Assembly (NCBI GenBank): GCA_024346835.1 | Contig: AP024866.1 | Coordinates: 124,001-188,000, forward strand | Length of the DNA stretch: 64,000 nucleotides | From: Vibrio comitans | GTDB taxonomy: Bacteria > Pseudomonadota > Gammaproteobacteria > Enterobacterales > Vibrionaceae | Direction of reading: 5' to 3' | Shown here: positions 10,539 to 21,346 of the stretch, piece by piece | Position numbering within the stretch: the first letter of the stretch is position 1 | Layout of the letters: every line of letters begins with the position of its first letter | Made by a program: the position numbers and the translations under genes | The notes under the pieces: generated by a model | Databases searched by the model: none | Told to the model about the DNA's origin: nothing | What the model saw: the letters and a program-made list of their open reading frames with translations, nothing else

Positions 10539-10548
10539 TGCTTGATGC

Positions 10549-11757
10549 TTATTGAGTAAGTTCGTTAATCTGCTCTAGTATGCTTTGAGCTAATGCTTGT
10601 TTGCTCGCTAGAGGGAAATTCTTTTGGCCGTTTGGCCAGTATAAATTCAACGCATTGTCGTTTGAGTTGAAGCCGATACCTGCTTGAGAAACATCATTGG
10701 CACAGATGAGGTCGAGGTTCTTTCTCGATAGCTTATCCATTGCATATTTCTCAACATCTTGCGTTTCAGCGGCAAAACCTACGGTGAATGGTCTGTTTTG
10801 CTTAAGGCTAGCAACACCCGCAATAATATCGGGATTCTTCACCATACGAACGACAAGCTCATCACTGCCATCGACTTTTTTCATCTTCTGGTCGGCGATC
10901 TCAGCAGGTCGATAATCTGCCACCGCAGCACAACCGATAAACACATCGCTCAGAGGAGCTTGTTCCATAGCAGCGTGATGCATTTCTTCTGCGCTCAATA
11001 CATTAACGCGCGTTACATTAGCGGGTGTCGCTAGATTTACAGGGCCACTGATTAGCGTCACCTCTGCACCTAATCTGGCTGCTTGCTCTGCCAATGCATA
11101 ACCCATCTTTCCTGAGCTGTGATTAGAGATAAATCGCACAGGATCAATGGCCTCTTGAGTTGGTCCAGCGGTAATTGCAATCTTCTTACCTTGCAATAGT
11201 TTAGGCTGAAATTGAGCAATGCATCGCTCAACCAACTGCATTGGCTCTAACATTCGACCTGCACCAATATCCCCACAGGCTTGTTCGCCAGAAGCTGGAC
11301 CCCAGATGGTCATTCCTCGGCGTTGTAGTGTGGCGATATTCTCTTGCGTCGCAACGTTCTTGTACATCTGCTGATTCATCGCTGGAGCAACAGCAACTGG
11401 CGCATCAGTGGCTAACACCACTGTTGTCAGTAGGTCATTACCCATACCAGCAGCCATACGTGCAATAAGGTCTGCGGTTGCAGGAGCAAGTAGTACCAAA
11501 TCGGCCCATTTTGCAATTTCGATATGCCCCATAGACGCTTCTGCAGCTGGGTCTAATAAGCTTTCAGATACAGGCTGCCCCGAGACGGCTTGCATGGTCA
11601 ATGGTGTGATAAATTCTTTGGCTGCTTTGGTCATGACAACTTTGACCTGAGCGCCTCGTTCAGACAAGCGTCGAGTCAATTCAGCACATTTGTAGGCTGC
11701 GATACCACCGCTGATACCGAGAACTATTTTTTTCCCTTCAAGAGGTTGCATGCTCAT
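10549..11757 (-). CDS. coaBC: Bifunctional phosphopantothenoylcysteine decarboxylase / synthetase
   Basis: Two consecutive steps of coenzyme A synthesis: CTP-dependent ligation of cysteine to phosphopantothenate (CoaB) and FMN-dependent decarboxylation (CoaC). The 402 aa compare with about 406 in E. coli. The CoaC half (to about 190) shows [10 protein letters not shown], the PASANT-equivalent APATADL and AMNQQMY. The CoaB half shows [18 protein letters not shown] and the K-rich segment [12 protein letters not shown]. An alternative ATG lies two codons in. It is divergent from radC. Confidence 0.97.
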   Translation of the reverse strand: MSMQPLEGKKIVLGISGGIAAYKCAELTRRLSERGAQVKVVMTKAAKEFITPLTMQAVSGQPVSESLLDPAAEASMGHIEIAKWADLVLLAPATADLIARMAAGMGNDLLTTVVLATDAPVAVAPAMNQQMYKNVATQENIATLQRRGMTIWGPASGEQACGDIGAGRMLEPMQLVERCIAQFQPKLLQGKKIAITAGPTQEAIDPVRFISNHSSGKMGYALAEQAARLGAEVTLISGPVNLATPANVTRVNVLSAEEMHHAAMEQAPLSDVFIGCAAVADYRPAEIADQKMKKVDGSDELVVRMVKNPDIIAGVASLKQNRPFTVGFAAETQDVEKYAMDKLSRKNLDLICANDVSQAGIGFNSNDNALNLYWPNGQKNFPLASKQALAQSILEQINELTQ

Positions 11758-11927
11758 TTTCTCAATTAAATTAATAAGGTAACCATACCATATATTGGGC
11801 TGGAGTTAGAGTTTGACAAGTCGACTGATTGCTTGCGATTTGGATGCAATTTTTGTTTTGCCTCACTCTCGGTATGGCGATTTTGCATCAATACTTCAAC
11901 GCTAACCATGATCAGCAAGGGGATGAG

Positions 11928-12602
11928 ATGACATTAAAAGCACTGCCTAAAGAGTCGCTTCCTCGAGAAAAGCTAATCAACCATGGTCCGAGCTCGTTAA
12001 CAGATGCTGAATTGCTGGCTATTTTCTTGCGAACTGGATGCCCGGGGATGAATGTCTTAGAACTGGCCGATCACTTGTTAAAGTCCTTTGGTTCATTACG
12101 GCACATATTAACCGCACCTCAAGATAAGTTTTGCCAGCACAGAGGACTAGGGCAGGCCAAATATGTGCAATTGCAGGCCTTTATTGAAATGACCCAGCGC
12201 TATCTGGCCGAGACTCTAGAAAAGGGTGACGCACTGACTAGCCCCCAACAGACAAAGCTGTTTTTGCTGAGTTTATTGCGCGATAAACAACGTGAGGTTT
12301 TTTATGTGTTGTTCCTCGATAATCAGCATCGAATCATTAATCATGAAAGCCTGTTTGAAGGTACTATAGATGCGGCGAACGTTTACCCTAGAGAGGTGGT
12401 TAAACGCTCACTGCAACACAATGCCTGTGCTTTGATTCTCGCACACAATCATCCTTCGGGTGTTGCTGAGCCTAGTCAGGCCGATAAACGCATAACGCGT
12501 CGTTTAATCGATGCACTTGCGCTGGTGGATATTCAAATACTGGATCATTTTGTCGTCGGGGATGGCGAAGTAGTGTCGTTTGCAGAGAGAGGATGGATGT
12601 AG
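11928..12602 (+). CDS. radC: DNA repair protein RadC homologue (JAB/MPN domain)
   Basis: 224-aa RadC/YicR family protein. A helix-hairpin-helix-like N-terminus ([16 protein letters not shown], then GLGQAKY) precedes a JAB domain with the metal motif HNHPSG followed by the conserved Asp (QAD). I start at the ATG at 11928, preceded by AAGGGG; a TTG-initiated extension of 33 codons looks like translated leader. The cellular role of RadC remains unclear despite its name. In many relatives rpmB-rpmG follow radC; here the next gene is convergent trmH, 18 bp away. Confidence 0.94.
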   Translation: MTLKALPKESLPREKLINHGPSSLTDAELLAIFLRTGCPGMNVLELADHLLKSFGSLRHILTAPQDKFCQHRGLGQAKYVQLQAFIEMTQRYLAETLEKGDALTSPQQTKLFLLSLLRDKQREVFYVLFLDNQHRIINHESLFEGTIDAANVYPREVVKRSLQHNACALILAHNHPSGVAEPSQADKRITRRLIDALALVDIQILDHFVVGDGEVVSFAERGWM

Positions 12603-12620
12603 CCAAGCTACACCGCTGAA

Positions 12621-13307
12621 CTATCGACGCTGCATCTCTGCCCACCAATTTGAGTCAGCGACAATTTGCCCTGCATCATCAAGCTCAGGATAAGGTAGAC
12701 CTTTCCTTTTTGCGACCTTGGCTAGCACAGGATGACCGCGTTCAAACAGTGTCCTATGAATAATGCTGTCGGAGAGTGGTTGGGGTGGGTTGTTGTACAT
12801 ATCTTTGTTTTGGCGCTGACGCTGAGCCTCGAATAAGATCAATGCGCTTGCCACTGAAACATTCAGGGACTGCACCATTCCTACCATAGGAACAATGATG
12901 TCTTGGTCGGCCATCTCTACAGCCATTTTACTGGTTCCGTCTTTTTCGCCACCGAGGACGATAGCAGTCGGTTTGGTGTAATCGACTTCTCGGAAATCGA
13001 CAGCGGTATCTGACAGGTTAGTCACAAGGATTTGCATCCCTTGTGCTTTTAGCGTTTGGTAAGCTTGTTCTGTGGTGTCGTGCGTCTCTACTTCCACCCA
13101 GTTGCGGGCACCGGCGGAAGTGTGGCTCAAGGTACGCATTTTTTCGTTGGGCCAAACAGCATGTATCTTATGCAACCCAACCGCATCTGCAGTTCTTATC
13201 ACTGCAGATACGTTGTTGGGTTTGTGCACTTCCTCTAAGCAGAGGGTTAAATCCGGCTGTCGAGCTTTAAGAACGGAAACAATTTTTTGATAACGTTCTG
13301 GACTCAT
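12621..13307 (-). CDS. trmH: tRNA (guanosine-18-2'-O)-methyltransferase
   Basis: SPOUT-class enzyme that methylates the ribose of G18 in the tRNA D-loop using SAM. The 228 aa align end to end with E. coli TrmH. Motif 1 is NVSAVIRTADA with the catalytic Arg, motif 2 is IVLGGEKDG, and motif 3 is QSLNVSVASALILFEAQRQR, forming the SAM-binding trefoil knot. Only 2 bp separate it from the spoT stop codon, so it is probably translationally coupled to spoT. Confidence 0.97.
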   Translation of the reverse strand: MSPERYQKIVSVLKARQPDLTLCLEEVHKPNNVSAVIRTADAVGLHKIHAVWPNEKMRTLSHTSAGARNWVEVETHDTTEQAYQTLKAQGMQILVTNLSDTAVDFREVDYTKPTAIVLGGEKDGTSKMAVEMADQDIIVPMVGMVQSLNVSVASALILFEAQRQRQNKDMYNNPPQPLSDSIIHRTLFERGHPVLAKVAKRKGLPYPELDDAGQIVADSNWWAEMQRR

Positions 13308-13309
13308 TT

Positions 13310-15430
13310 TTACCTACGACGACGACGAACTTTAAGCGCATGTGGCATCACTCGAATTTTCTTCATGATGCCAGCAAGGTGAACCCTGTCCTTAGTAGTT
13401 AAGGCAACGGTCACTGTGTACAAACGGCCATCTTTTTCTTCAGTAGAAATACCATGGATGTTCGACCCAGTGCGAGAGATAACATTGGTTAACTCTGCAA
13501 GTGCACCTTGGCTGTTTTGCATATCAATCTGTAGCTCGGTAATGAACTCTTGCTCGTGGTTCTCTGACCATTCAACTGCCATGTACTTATCAGGTTCTTT
13601 CTGATAACCACGGATATTTGGACAGGTTTCTCTATGGATAACCAAGCCTCTACCCGGGGATACGTGTGCCAAGATATGGTCACCAGGAATTGGGTGACAA
13701 CAGTTAGCATAAGTCAGAAGAATTCCGTCTGCGCCCTTGATAGAAAGTTTCTTATCTGAGCGTGGCTCTACAGAACTAGTCTCGGTAAGCAAATCAGCAT
13801 CACCTAACAGTCTGCGTGCAATGATGATACTCATCAGTTCGCCTAGACCGATAGCCGCTAGCATATCGTCCACTGACTCTAGTTTGAGGTCACTAAGCAC
13901 CTGAGCGATATTCTCAGGGTAGATAGTATCGATAGAGTGGCGACCTAAAGCGTGATTCAACAAGCGACGGCCCAGTGCAATAGACTCTTCACGGCGCATG
14001 GTTTTAAGAACCTGACGGATCTTAGTGCGAGCACGAGAAGTTACTACATAGTTAAGCCAAGCCGCGTTAGGTCTTGCCCCAGGTGCACTGATGATTTCGA
14101 TCGTTTGACCGTTCTTCAGGGATTTACTCAGAGGGTATGGATTTCTGTCAACGCGCGCACCCACACAGGTATTTCCTACATCGGTATGCACGGCATAAGC
14201 AAAGTCGACAGCAGTCGCGCCTACAGGAAGCTCTACGATGCGACCTTTAGGTGTGAACACGTAGATTTCATCTGGGAACAGGTCAGACTTAACGTTCTCG
14301 ATGAACTCAAAAGAGTTACCGGCGCTTTGCTGAAGTTCAAGTAGACTCTGCATCCAGCGCTGAGCTTTAATTTGAGCAGTAGTACCAGAGCGTTGGCCAT
14401 TATTTTTGTATGACCAGTGTGCGGCAACACCCTTGTCCGCCATTTGATCCATGTCTTCAGTACGAATCTGTACTTCAACAGGAACACCGTGAGGACCAAC
14501 CATTGAGGTGTGTAGCGATTGATAGCCGTTGGCTTTTGGTACCGCAATGTAGTCTTTCATTCGGCCAGGACGAGGCTTATACAAGCTGTGTGCTTGGCCT
14601 AGTACTCGGTAGCAGGTGTCGGCACTATCAACAATCACTCGGAACGCGTAAATATCCATAATGGTATGGAAACGCTGTTCCTTGGTCTTCATCTTGTTGT
14701 AGATAGAGTAAAGGTTCTTCTCGCGACCTAAGACCTTAAATTGGATACCGCACTCATCCAAGCGTCCCTCGATTTCAGAGTGAATGCGTTGGATCATTTC
14801 CTTACGGTTACCACGAGCGGTTTTCACCACTTCTTTCAAAACGCGATAACGGTTTGGATAGAGCGCCTCAAAGCCAAGCTCTTCAAGCTCAGTCTTGATG
14901 TTGTGGATACCCAATCTATGAGCCAGTGGTGAGTAGATCTCTAGAGTTTCACGAGCAATGCGACGACGTTTATCTGGGCGAAGCGCGCCAAGCGTACGCA
15001 TGTTGTGCGTGCGGTCAGAAAGCTTAATCAAGATAACGCGAATATCCTGAACCATAGCTAGAACCATCTTACGGAAGTTTTCCGCTTGAGCTTCTTTACG
15101 GTCTCGGAATTTTAGCTTGTCGAGTTTCGAAACACCATCAACGAGTTCAGCTACCGCGGTACCAAATAGATCTTCTAATTCTTCTTTGGTGACTTCGGTA
15201 TCTTCAATAACATCATGAAGAAGTGCTGCTTGGAGGGTTTCAAGATCGAGGCGCATTTCTGCAAGGATTCTTGCAACGGCCACTGGGTGGATAATGTAAG
15301 GTTCGCCACTAGAGCGCGTTTGCCCTTCGTGTGCTTCTTTTGCTACCGAATAAGAATGACGTAGAGCCTCAACTTGAGGCTCTGTTAAATATTCTTTGGC
15401 AACATCTTTAAGGCTATCAAATAGATACAA
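13310..15430 (-). CDS. spoT: Bifunctional (p)ppGpp synthetase / hydrolase SpoT
   Basis: Makes and, mainly, degrades the stringent-response alarmone (p)ppGpp. The 706 aa follow the RSH domain order: hydrolase domain with HD at residues 72-73 (LLHDVIEDT) and RTHNMRTL; synthetase domain around 200-330 with SpoT-type EDMDQMADKGVAAHW; TGS domain (YVFTPKGRIVELP) around 390; a zinc-finger-like CCHPIPGD; and a C-terminal ACT domain. The start codon is TTG (MYLFDSL), as in E. coli. It sits in gmk-rpoZ-spoT-trmH, the same order as E. coli. Confidence 0.98.
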   Translation of the reverse strand: MYLFDSLKDVAKEYLTEPQVEALRHSYSVAKEAHEGQTRSSGEPYIIHPVAVARILAEMRLDLETLQAALLHDVIEDTEVTKEELEDLFGTAVAELVDGVSKLDKLKFRDRKEAQAENFRKMVLAMVQDIRVILIKLSDRTHNMRTLGALRPDKRRRIARETLEIYSPLAHRLGIHNIKTELEELGFEALYPNRYRVLKEVVKTARGNRKEMIQRIHSEIEGRLDECGIQFKVLGREKNLYSIYNKMKTKEQRFHTIMDIYAFRVIVDSADTCYRVLGQAHSLYKPRPGRMKDYIAVPKANGYQSLHTSMVGPHGVPVEVQIRTEDMDQMADKGVAAHWSYKNNGQRSGTTAQIKAQRWMQSLLELQQSAGNSFEFIENVKSDLFPDEIYVFTPKGRIVELPVGATAVDFAYAVHTDVGNTCVGARVDRNPYPLSKSLKNGQTIEIISAPGARPNAAWLNYVVTSRARTKIRQVLKTMRREESIALGRRLLNHALGRHSIDTIYPENIAQVLSDLKLESVDDMLAAIGLGELMSIIIARRLLGDADLLTETSSVEPRSDKKLSIKGADGILLTYANCCHPIPGDHILAHVSPGRGLVIHRETCPNIRGYQKEPDKYMAVEWSENHEQEFITELQIDMQNSQGALAELTNVISRTGSNIHGISTEEKDGRLYTVTVALTTKDRVHLAGIMKKIRVMPHALKVRRRRR

Positions 15431-15466
15431 ATTACGGGCCCAAAAGGTTACGAGGTGTTGTGCAGA

Positions 15467-15739
15467 TTAGCGAGTGTGAGCGATGCTGCTTACTGCTGCT
15501 AATTCTGCTGCTTCCTGCTCTTGTTGTTCTTGACGATCTTTAGCGTCCAAGATTTCCTTAGTAATCAAACCTTCTTCGATTTCGCGAAGAGCGATTACTG
15601 TTTGCTTATCGTTCTCTTCTGGCACAAGTGCATCTTTACCGCCAGTTTGCATTTGACGTGCGCGACGAGCAGAAATTAGAACAAGGTCGAAACGGTTACC
15701 AACTTTTTCAACAGCATCTTGTACAGTTACGCGTGCCAT
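15467..15739 (-). CDS. rpoZ: RNA polymerase omega subunit
   Basis: Small subunit that clamps beta' and forms part of ppGpp site 1 on RNA polymerase. The 90 aa have the family core [20 protein letters not shown], then ARRARQM and [21 protein letters not shown] sequence precedes the ATG. Its position between gmk and spoT places a ppGpp-binding subunit beside the ppGpp enzyme. Confidence 0.98.
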   Translation of the reverse strand: MARVTVQDAVEKVGNRFDLVLISARRARQMQTGGKDALVPEENDKQTVIALREIEEGLITKEILDAKDRQEQQEQEAAELAAVSSIAHTR

Positions 15740-15798
15740 GAGGACTCCAATTACTAAATTACTATTTTAAATGACGGGAAATTATACAGCTTTCTAGA

Positions 15799-16822
<1,024 letters not shown>

Positions 16823-17065
16823 TTGAAAATAAAAAAAATCTATTTACGCCCTAAAACTGCATTTTTTTATAGAGCTTTTGTCATTCTACTTGTGGCGTGG
16901 TCATCCTATGTGGCGATAGATCTTCTTGCGAATGACTTTGGGCAACCTCAGACAACTAGAACCGGTGTCGAGATTAATTTTTATAACTATCTATTTCGCT
17001 ATCTGGTTATAGCTGGTGTTGGAATATATACGCTTTTATTCGTTGTTCGAACGAAGAATCATTAG
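16823..17065 (+). CDS. Small two-helix membrane protein, unknown function
   Basis: Eighty residues with a basic N-terminus (KIKKIYLRPK), one membrane helix at about 16-36 (FVILLVAWSSYVAIDLL), a polar loop and a second helix at about 56-76 (YLVIAGVGIYTLLFVVR) ending in basic residues. I recognise no family. The only sensible start is TTG at 16823 with AAGGA 9 nt upstream. It stands alone between divergent gmk and convergent yicC. Coding status is likely from hydrophobicity and the ribosome-binding site but is not proven. Confidence 0.6.
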   Translation: MKIKKIYLRPKTAFFYRAFVILLVAWSSYVAIDLLANDFGQPQTTRTGVEINFYNYLFRYLVIAGVGIYTLLFVVRTKNH

Positions 17066-17091
17066 CAACAATGAGTTGTATTATCTCGCAT

Positions 17092-17115
17092 AAAAAAGGC
17101 CCATAAATGGGCCTT
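17092..17115 (-). terminator. yicC terminator
   Basis: Stem AAGGCCCA / TGGGCCTT with a T run only on the minus strand, 27 bp past the yicC stop. Confidence 0.88.
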
Positions 17116-17141
17116 AAAGATATTGAGTGACTTAAAGTCGA

Positions 17142-18008
17142 CTACTCAATATTCTGAATCTGCTCGCGCATTTGCTCAATCAGAACTTTAAGTTCAACAC
17201 CAGAAGCGGTGATGTCTGTGCTGATAGATTTAGAGGCTAGGGTGTTCGACTCACGGTTGAACTCTTGCATCATGAAGTCTAGACGGCGGCCAACAGCACC
17301 ACCTTTTTTCATTATGCTGGTGGTTTCTTTTACGTGAGAGTCTAGGCGGTCTAGTTCTTCTGCAACGTCAGATTTTTGAGCCAATACAATAAGCTCTTGC
17401 TCTACGCGAGATGAATCTAGCTCGATAGACGCTTCTTCAAACTTGCTTAGTAGGCGGTCACGTTGCCACTGTAGAATTTCTGGCATGCGCGCACGTACAC
17501 GAACCACTTCTGCTGTGATCGCTTCTAGACGCTGATCGATCAGAGCCTTCATGTTTTCGCCTTCACTTGCACGTGCTTCGATGAAGTCAGCAATTGCACC
17601 CTCAAAGCCAGCCAGTAGGTCTTTGTTTACTGTGTCCATGTCTTGCTCAGGTGTTTCCATCACACCCTGCCACTGCATTACTTGGAATGGGTTAATGCGG
17701 CTGGTTTCGCCTGTCATTGCCATTACTTGGTTTGCCGCGTTGATAACCTGCTTTGCTAGGTCTTCGTTGATGGTTAGCTCACCCTTAGCACTTGGGTTTG
17801 CTTCAAAGCGTAGGTGACATTCTACTTTACCGCGTGCTAAGCGCTTACGAAAACGCTCGCGAAGGATTGGCTCTAAGCCACGGAACTGTTCAGGCAAGCG
17901 GAAATAGGTTTCTAGGTAACGTTGGTTAACTGAGCGAATTTCCCATACTGCGTTGCCCCAGTCGCCTTTAACTTCTTTGCGCGCGTAAGCGGTCATGCTG
18001 TAAATCAT
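17142..18008 (-). CDS. yicC: YicC family endoribonuclease
   Basis: 288-aa YicC/YloC protein, a family shown to act as an RNA endonuclease (E. coli YicC is linked to RyhB turnover). The N-terminus IYSMTAYARKE and the C-terminal DUF1732 block (RRLDFMMQEFNRESNTL...KVLIEQMREQIQNIE) are nearly identical to E. coli. I place the start at the ATG at 18008 (AAAGG upstream) to match the family; an upstream in-frame start would add seven residues. It is divergent from rph, the conserved arrangement. Confidence 0.96.
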   Translation of the reverse strand: MIYSMTAYARKEVKGDWGNAVWEIRSVNQRYLETYFRLPEQFRGLEPILRERFRKRLARGKVECHLRFEANPSAKGELTINEDLAKQVINAANQVMAMTGETSRINPFQVMQWQGVMETPEQDMDTVNKDLLAGFEGAIADFIEARASEGENMKALIDQRLEAITAEVVRVRARMPEILQWQRDRLLSKFEEASIELDSSRVEQELIVLAQKSDVAEELDRLDSHVKETTSIMKKGGAVGRRLDFMMQEFNRESNTLASKSISTDITASGVELKVLIEQMREQIQNIE

Positions 18009-18196
18009 TAAAATACCTTTATTCATCACATAGGTGTGCGTCTATATTGCGGGCAATCTTAGCACATATCCGCACTTCTTCGCACAAAACCGCGCTTGTT
18101 GATACAAAAGCAAGCTTCCCGGTATGGTCGCATCCTGTTGCATGATCCTATATAATCTCGACCCAATCCCATACCCAATTATTCAGGTGACTCTCA

Positions 18197-18913
18197 ATGC
18201 GTCCAAACGATCGTGCAGTAGATCAGGTTCGTCCTATTAAAATGACTCGCAACTATACCGCTTATGCAGAAGGTTCTGTATTAGTGGAGTTTGGTAATAC
18301 CAAGGTATTGTGTAACGCCTCTGTAGAAGAGAATGTTCCGCGTTGGTTGAAAGGCAAAGGAAAAGGTTGGGTAACAGCAGAATACGGCATGCTACCTCGC
18401 GCAACGCATACGCGTAACCGTCGTGAAGCAGCAAGTGGTAAGCAGGGTGGCCGTACAATGGAAATCCAACGTCTTATCGCACGTAGCCTTCGTGCTGTTG
18501 TTGACTTAGAAGCAATGGGCGAGATCATGGTCACTGTTGACTGTGATGTCATTCAGGCTGATGGCGGAACTCGCACGGCATCTATCTCAGGTGCAAGTGT
18601 TGCTATGGCTGATGCGTTCCAAAAGCTAGTAGCACAAGGCAAACTAAAAGCTAACCCTATGAAGGGTCACGTATCTGCCGTTTCAGTAGGTATCGTTGAT
18701 GGTCAAGGCCTGTGTGATTTAGAATATGTTGAAGATTCAGCTGCTGATACAGACATGAACGTTGTCATGACTGAAGAAGGTAAAATGATTGAGGTTCAGG
18801 GCACCGCAGAAGGCGAACCGTTCTCTCATGAAGAATTGATGGAGTTGCTGTCTCTGGCTCAAAAGGGCATTGCAGACATCATCGAAGTGCAGAAGGCTGC
18901 ACTGGCAGAATAG
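18197..18913 (+). CDS. rph: Ribonuclease PH
   Basis: Phosphorolytic 3'-5' exonuclease that trims tRNA and rRNA 3' ends. The 238 aa are full length, with the conserved core [19 protein letters not shown], the phosphate-binding arginines in the R-rich segment around residue 86, and [16 protein letters not shown] with the catalytic acidic residues. It is unlike the truncated rph of E. coli K-12. It leads the rph-pyrE operon. Confidence 0.98.
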   Translation: MRPNDRAVDQVRPIKMTRNYTAYAEGSVLVEFGNTKVLCNASVEENVPRWLKGKGKGWVTAEYGMLPRATHTRNRREAASGKQGGRTMEIQRLIARSLRAVVDLEAMGEIMVTVDCDVIQADGGTRTASISGASVAMADAFQKLVAQGKLKANPMKGHVSAVSVGIVDGQGLCDLEYVEDSAADTDMNVVMTEEGKMIEVQGTAEGEPFSHEELMELLSLAQKGIADIIEVQKAALAE

Positions 18914-18917
18914 TTTT

Positions 18918-18946
18918 TAAATAGCTCCTTTCGGGGCTATTTTTTT
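18918..18946 (+). terminator. rph-pyrE intercistronic terminator / attenuator
   Basis: AAATAGCTCC pairs with GGGGCTATTT (one G-T pair), followed by a T run. A further U-rich stretch (TAGTTTTTAA) lies between the rph stop and the stem. In E. coli the equivalent rph-pyrE terminator attenuates pyrE according to UTP supply through coupled translation of rph. The same layout here, with pyrE 62 bp downstream, suggests the same control. Regulation is inferred from position. Confidence 0.8.
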
Positions 18947-19008
18947 GTCTCCGAAAGGGGATATATTTATAAATGAAAATGATTTAATAGTAATAAAGAG
19001 AGAGAAGA

Positions 19009-19650
19009 ATGAAAGCATACCAGCGTGAATTTATTGAGTTTGCACTTGAGAAACAGGTTCTTAAGTTTGGTGAGTTTACTCTGAAGTCTGGCCGCACTAG
19101 CCCTTACTTCTTTAACGCTGGCCTGTTCAATACTGGTCGTGATTTGGCGCGCCTAGGTCGTTTTTATGCAGCTGCACTTGCGGATTCTGGCATTGATTAT
19201 GATGTGCTATTTGGCCCTGCGTACAAGGGTATTCCAATCGCTACAACGACAGCAGTAGCACTAGCTGACCATCACGATACAGATAAGCCATACTGCTTTA
19301 ACCGTAAAGAAGCAAAAGATCACGGTGAAGGTGGCAACCTAGTAGGTAGCCCACTAGAAGGCCGTATCATGCTGGTGGACGACGTGATTACCGCGGGTAC
19401 AGCAATCCGTGAATCAATGGAAATCATCCAAGCAAACGGTGCAGATCTAGCAGGCGTTTTGGTTGCTATTGACCGCCAAGAAAAAGGTAAGGGTGAGCTG
19501 TCAGCAATCCAAGAGGTTGAACGTGATTTCGGTTGTTCTATCATTTCGATTGTTAGCCTGACTGACCTAATCACTTTTCTTGAAGAGAAAGGTGACAATG
19601 CTGAACAGCTTGAGTCAGTAAAAGCTTACCGCGCTCAATACGGCATCTAA
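19009..19650 (+). CDS. pyrE: Orotate phosphoribosyltransferase
   Basis: Joins orotate to PRPP to make OMP in pyrimidine synthesis. The 213 aa match E. coli PyrE. The PRPP-binding motif reads [13 protein letters not shown] around residues 120-132, with [15 protein letters not shown] as the flexible catalytic loop and [10 protein letters not shown] at the N-terminus. A purine-rich AGAGAGAAG ribosome-binding site precedes the ATG. Confidence 0.98.
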   Translation: MKAYQREFIEFALEKQVLKFGEFTLKSGRTSPYFFNAGLFNTGRDLARLGRFYAAALADSGIDYDVLFGPAYKGIPIATTTAVALADHHDTDKPYCFNRKEAKDHGEGGNLVGSPLEGRIMLVDDVITAGTAIRESMEIIQANGADLAGVLVAIDRQEKGKGELSAIQEVERDFGCSIISIVSLTDLITFLEEKGDNAEQLESVKAYRAQYGI

Positions 19651-19671
19651 TCGAGCCATAAGTTAAAGTCT

Positions 19672-19700
19672 AAAACGCCACTCTCGAGTGGCGTTTTTTG
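19672..19700. terminator. Bidirectional terminator between pyrE and the dehydrogenase gene
   Basis: AAAACGCCACTC / GAGTGGCGTTTT centred on the palindrome CTCGAG, with A and T runs on the two sides. It separates two converging genes. Confidence 0.92.
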
Positions 19701-19702
19701 TT

Positions 19703-20629
19703 TTAGTAGCCTTTATCAAAGTCGACGATAGCCTTCAGAGGTTCTTCATTTAACCAACGCTGATAGTTATCTTTAAAAAGCCCCATCACCTGATTTGGGA
19801 AGCTGTGCGCCGCAATGTGGGGTGTAACAGTCACCTTCGGGTTTTGCCAGTAGGGGCATTGCTGAGAGATAGGCTCATTGATAAACACATCCAAATACGC
19901 GTGCTCAAGGTAACCATCCTCTAAAGTGCTAAGTAGCCCTTCTGTTTCAATGGCATCACCCCGGCCGACGTTAAATAACAGTGCCTGCTTGCAATGGCTC
20001 AAACTCTGCTTGTTGAGCACACCCTTAGTCTGTGCAGTCTTAGGCAATACGGACACAACAATATCTGCCAAACTTAATGCATGGTTAAGCTCTGATATCG
20101 GAAAGACAGAATCAAACTGACTATTATCAGGAGCATTACCGCTAGAGTTCACACCAACAGTGGTTAGGCCAAATGCTTTTGCTACGTTGGAAAGATGGGC
20201 TCCAATAGAGCCAGTCCCTAGGATTACTATGGTTTTTTCGTTCAAGCAAGCGTATGGGTAAGGTTGCCACACTTGCTCAGCTTGCTGTTGTTTATAGGTA
20301 GCAAAGTGACGAAAGTATGCAATGGAGTAGCTTAAAACATATTCACTGATTGGCTGCCCGAAGATACCTTTAACGTTAGTGAGTTGATAATCACTGCGTG
20401 GTGCAGGCTGAGTTAACGCATCCACACCGGCGTAGATGGACTGCACCCATTCAAGGTTCGGGAAATCGTTAATTATTTCAGACGCCATCGGTGGGGAAGC
20501 AAGTAGAATATTCGCCAGCGATGGATCTTCGGTAATCTCAAGTTGTGGCAAATCGGCACTTTTTAGCAGTTCTAGGTACTCTTGCTTGTTTTTAGACAAT
20601 ACATATAGGTATTGAGTGGCAGTTTTCAT
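19703..20629 (-). CDS. D-2-hydroxyacid dehydrogenase family protein
   Basis: 308-aa NAD(P)-dependent dehydrogenase that reduces 2-keto acids to D-2-hydroxy acids. The Rossmann motif is LGTGSIGAHLSNVAKAFG (about 138-155). The catalytic triad is visible as Arg in NVGRGDAIE, Glu in FINEPI and His in TPHIAAHSF. It is related to the glyoxylate/hydroxypyruvate reductases, but the substrate cannot be read from sequence. It is divergent from yjaG and probably monocistronic. Confidence 0.88.
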   Translation of the reverse strand: MKTATQYLYVLSKNKQEYLELLKSADLPQLEITEDPSLANILLASPPMASEIINDFPNLEWVQSIYAGVDALTQPAPRSDYQLTNVKGIFGQPISEYVLSYSIAYFRHFATYKQQQAEQVWQPYPYACLNEKTIVILGTGSIGAHLSNVAKAFGLTTVGVNSSGNAPDNSQFDSVFPISELNHALSLADIVVSVLPKTAQTKGVLNKQSLSHCKQALLFNVGRGDAIETEGLLSTLEDGYLEHAYLDVFINEPISQQCPYWQNPKVTVTPHIAAHSFPNQVMGLFKDNYQRWLNEEPLKAIVDFDKGY

Positions 20630-20708
20630 TGAAAGCGCGTCCCTGTTTCTTTGTTATTTGGGTGTTATCAAGTACACTTTTGCTGTTTTCCCACAATTGT
20701 GAGTCGTT

Positions 20709-21296
20709 ATGTTACAGAATCCTCTTCAGGTTCGTATTGATAAGCTAGAACCTTGGCAACAAATCACTTTTATGGTCAGTTTGTGTGAACGTATGTATCC
20801 AAACTATGCCATGTTTTGTCAGACAACGGAATTTGCCGAGGCACGAATCTACCGAGATATTCTCGATAGCATTTGGGAGCTACTTACAGTTAAGAGCGCA
20901 AAGGTAAACTTTGAACGTCAACTAGAGAAGCTAGAAGAGCTAGTCCCTAACTCAGAAGAGTTCGATTTCTACGGCGTTTACCCTGCCATTGATGCTTGCA
21001 TGGGATTGGCTGAGCTACTCCACTCTCTGCTTGATCGTGACCTATTACCTGAGTCAGTACAGAAAATTAGCCAGAACTCGGTAATGACAGTGGCCGATCT
21101 TGAAGTTGCTCAGGGCAGTGAAGAGATCACCAACGACAACCAGAAAGAAAATGAAGCTGTGTGCGATGAGTGGGATGTGCAGTGGGCTATCTTCCGCCCT
21201 CTACGTGAATGCACAGAGCGCGATGTAGACTTGATTAAAGATTTACGTGCTGAACTTCGCGAAGAAAGCGTCAGCAACATTGGCGTTCAGTTATAA
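20709..21296 (+). CDS. yjaG: YjaG family protein (DUF416)
   Basis: 195 aa, matching E. coli YjaG (196 aa) along its length: MLQNP start, FMVSLCERMYPNYAMFCQ, YGVYPAIDACMGLAELLHS, EWDVQWAIFR and LIKDLRAELREE. Its function is unknown. It lies near hupA as in E. coli, although here a minus-strand CBS protein intervenes. Strongly acidic and predicted cytosolic. Confidence 0.94.
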   Translation: MLQNPLQVRIDKLEPWQQITFMVSLCERMYPNYAMFCQTTEFAEARIYRDILDSIWELLTVKSAKVNFERQLEKLEELVPNSEEFDFYGVYPAIDACMGLAELLHSLLDRDLLPESVQKISQNSVMTVADLEVAQGSEEITNDNQKENEAVCDEWDVQWAIFRPLRECTERDVDLIKDLRAELREESVSNIGVQL

Positions 21297-21314
21297 ACTG
21301 ATGGCCCAGTTAAC

Positions 21315-21344
21315 AAAACGGGAGCCCTATGGCTCCCGTTTTTT
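21315..21344. terminator. Bidirectional terminator after yjaG
   Basis: AAAACGGGAGCC / GGCTCCCGTTTT with loop CTAT and T runs on both sides. It serves yjaG and the converging membrane protein gene. Confidence 0.92.
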
Positions 21345-21346
21345 AT

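Noticed and set aside
13952..14344. 130-codon plus-strand open frame opposite spoT
   Set aside because: Lies wholly within the conserved spoT gene and resembles no protein.
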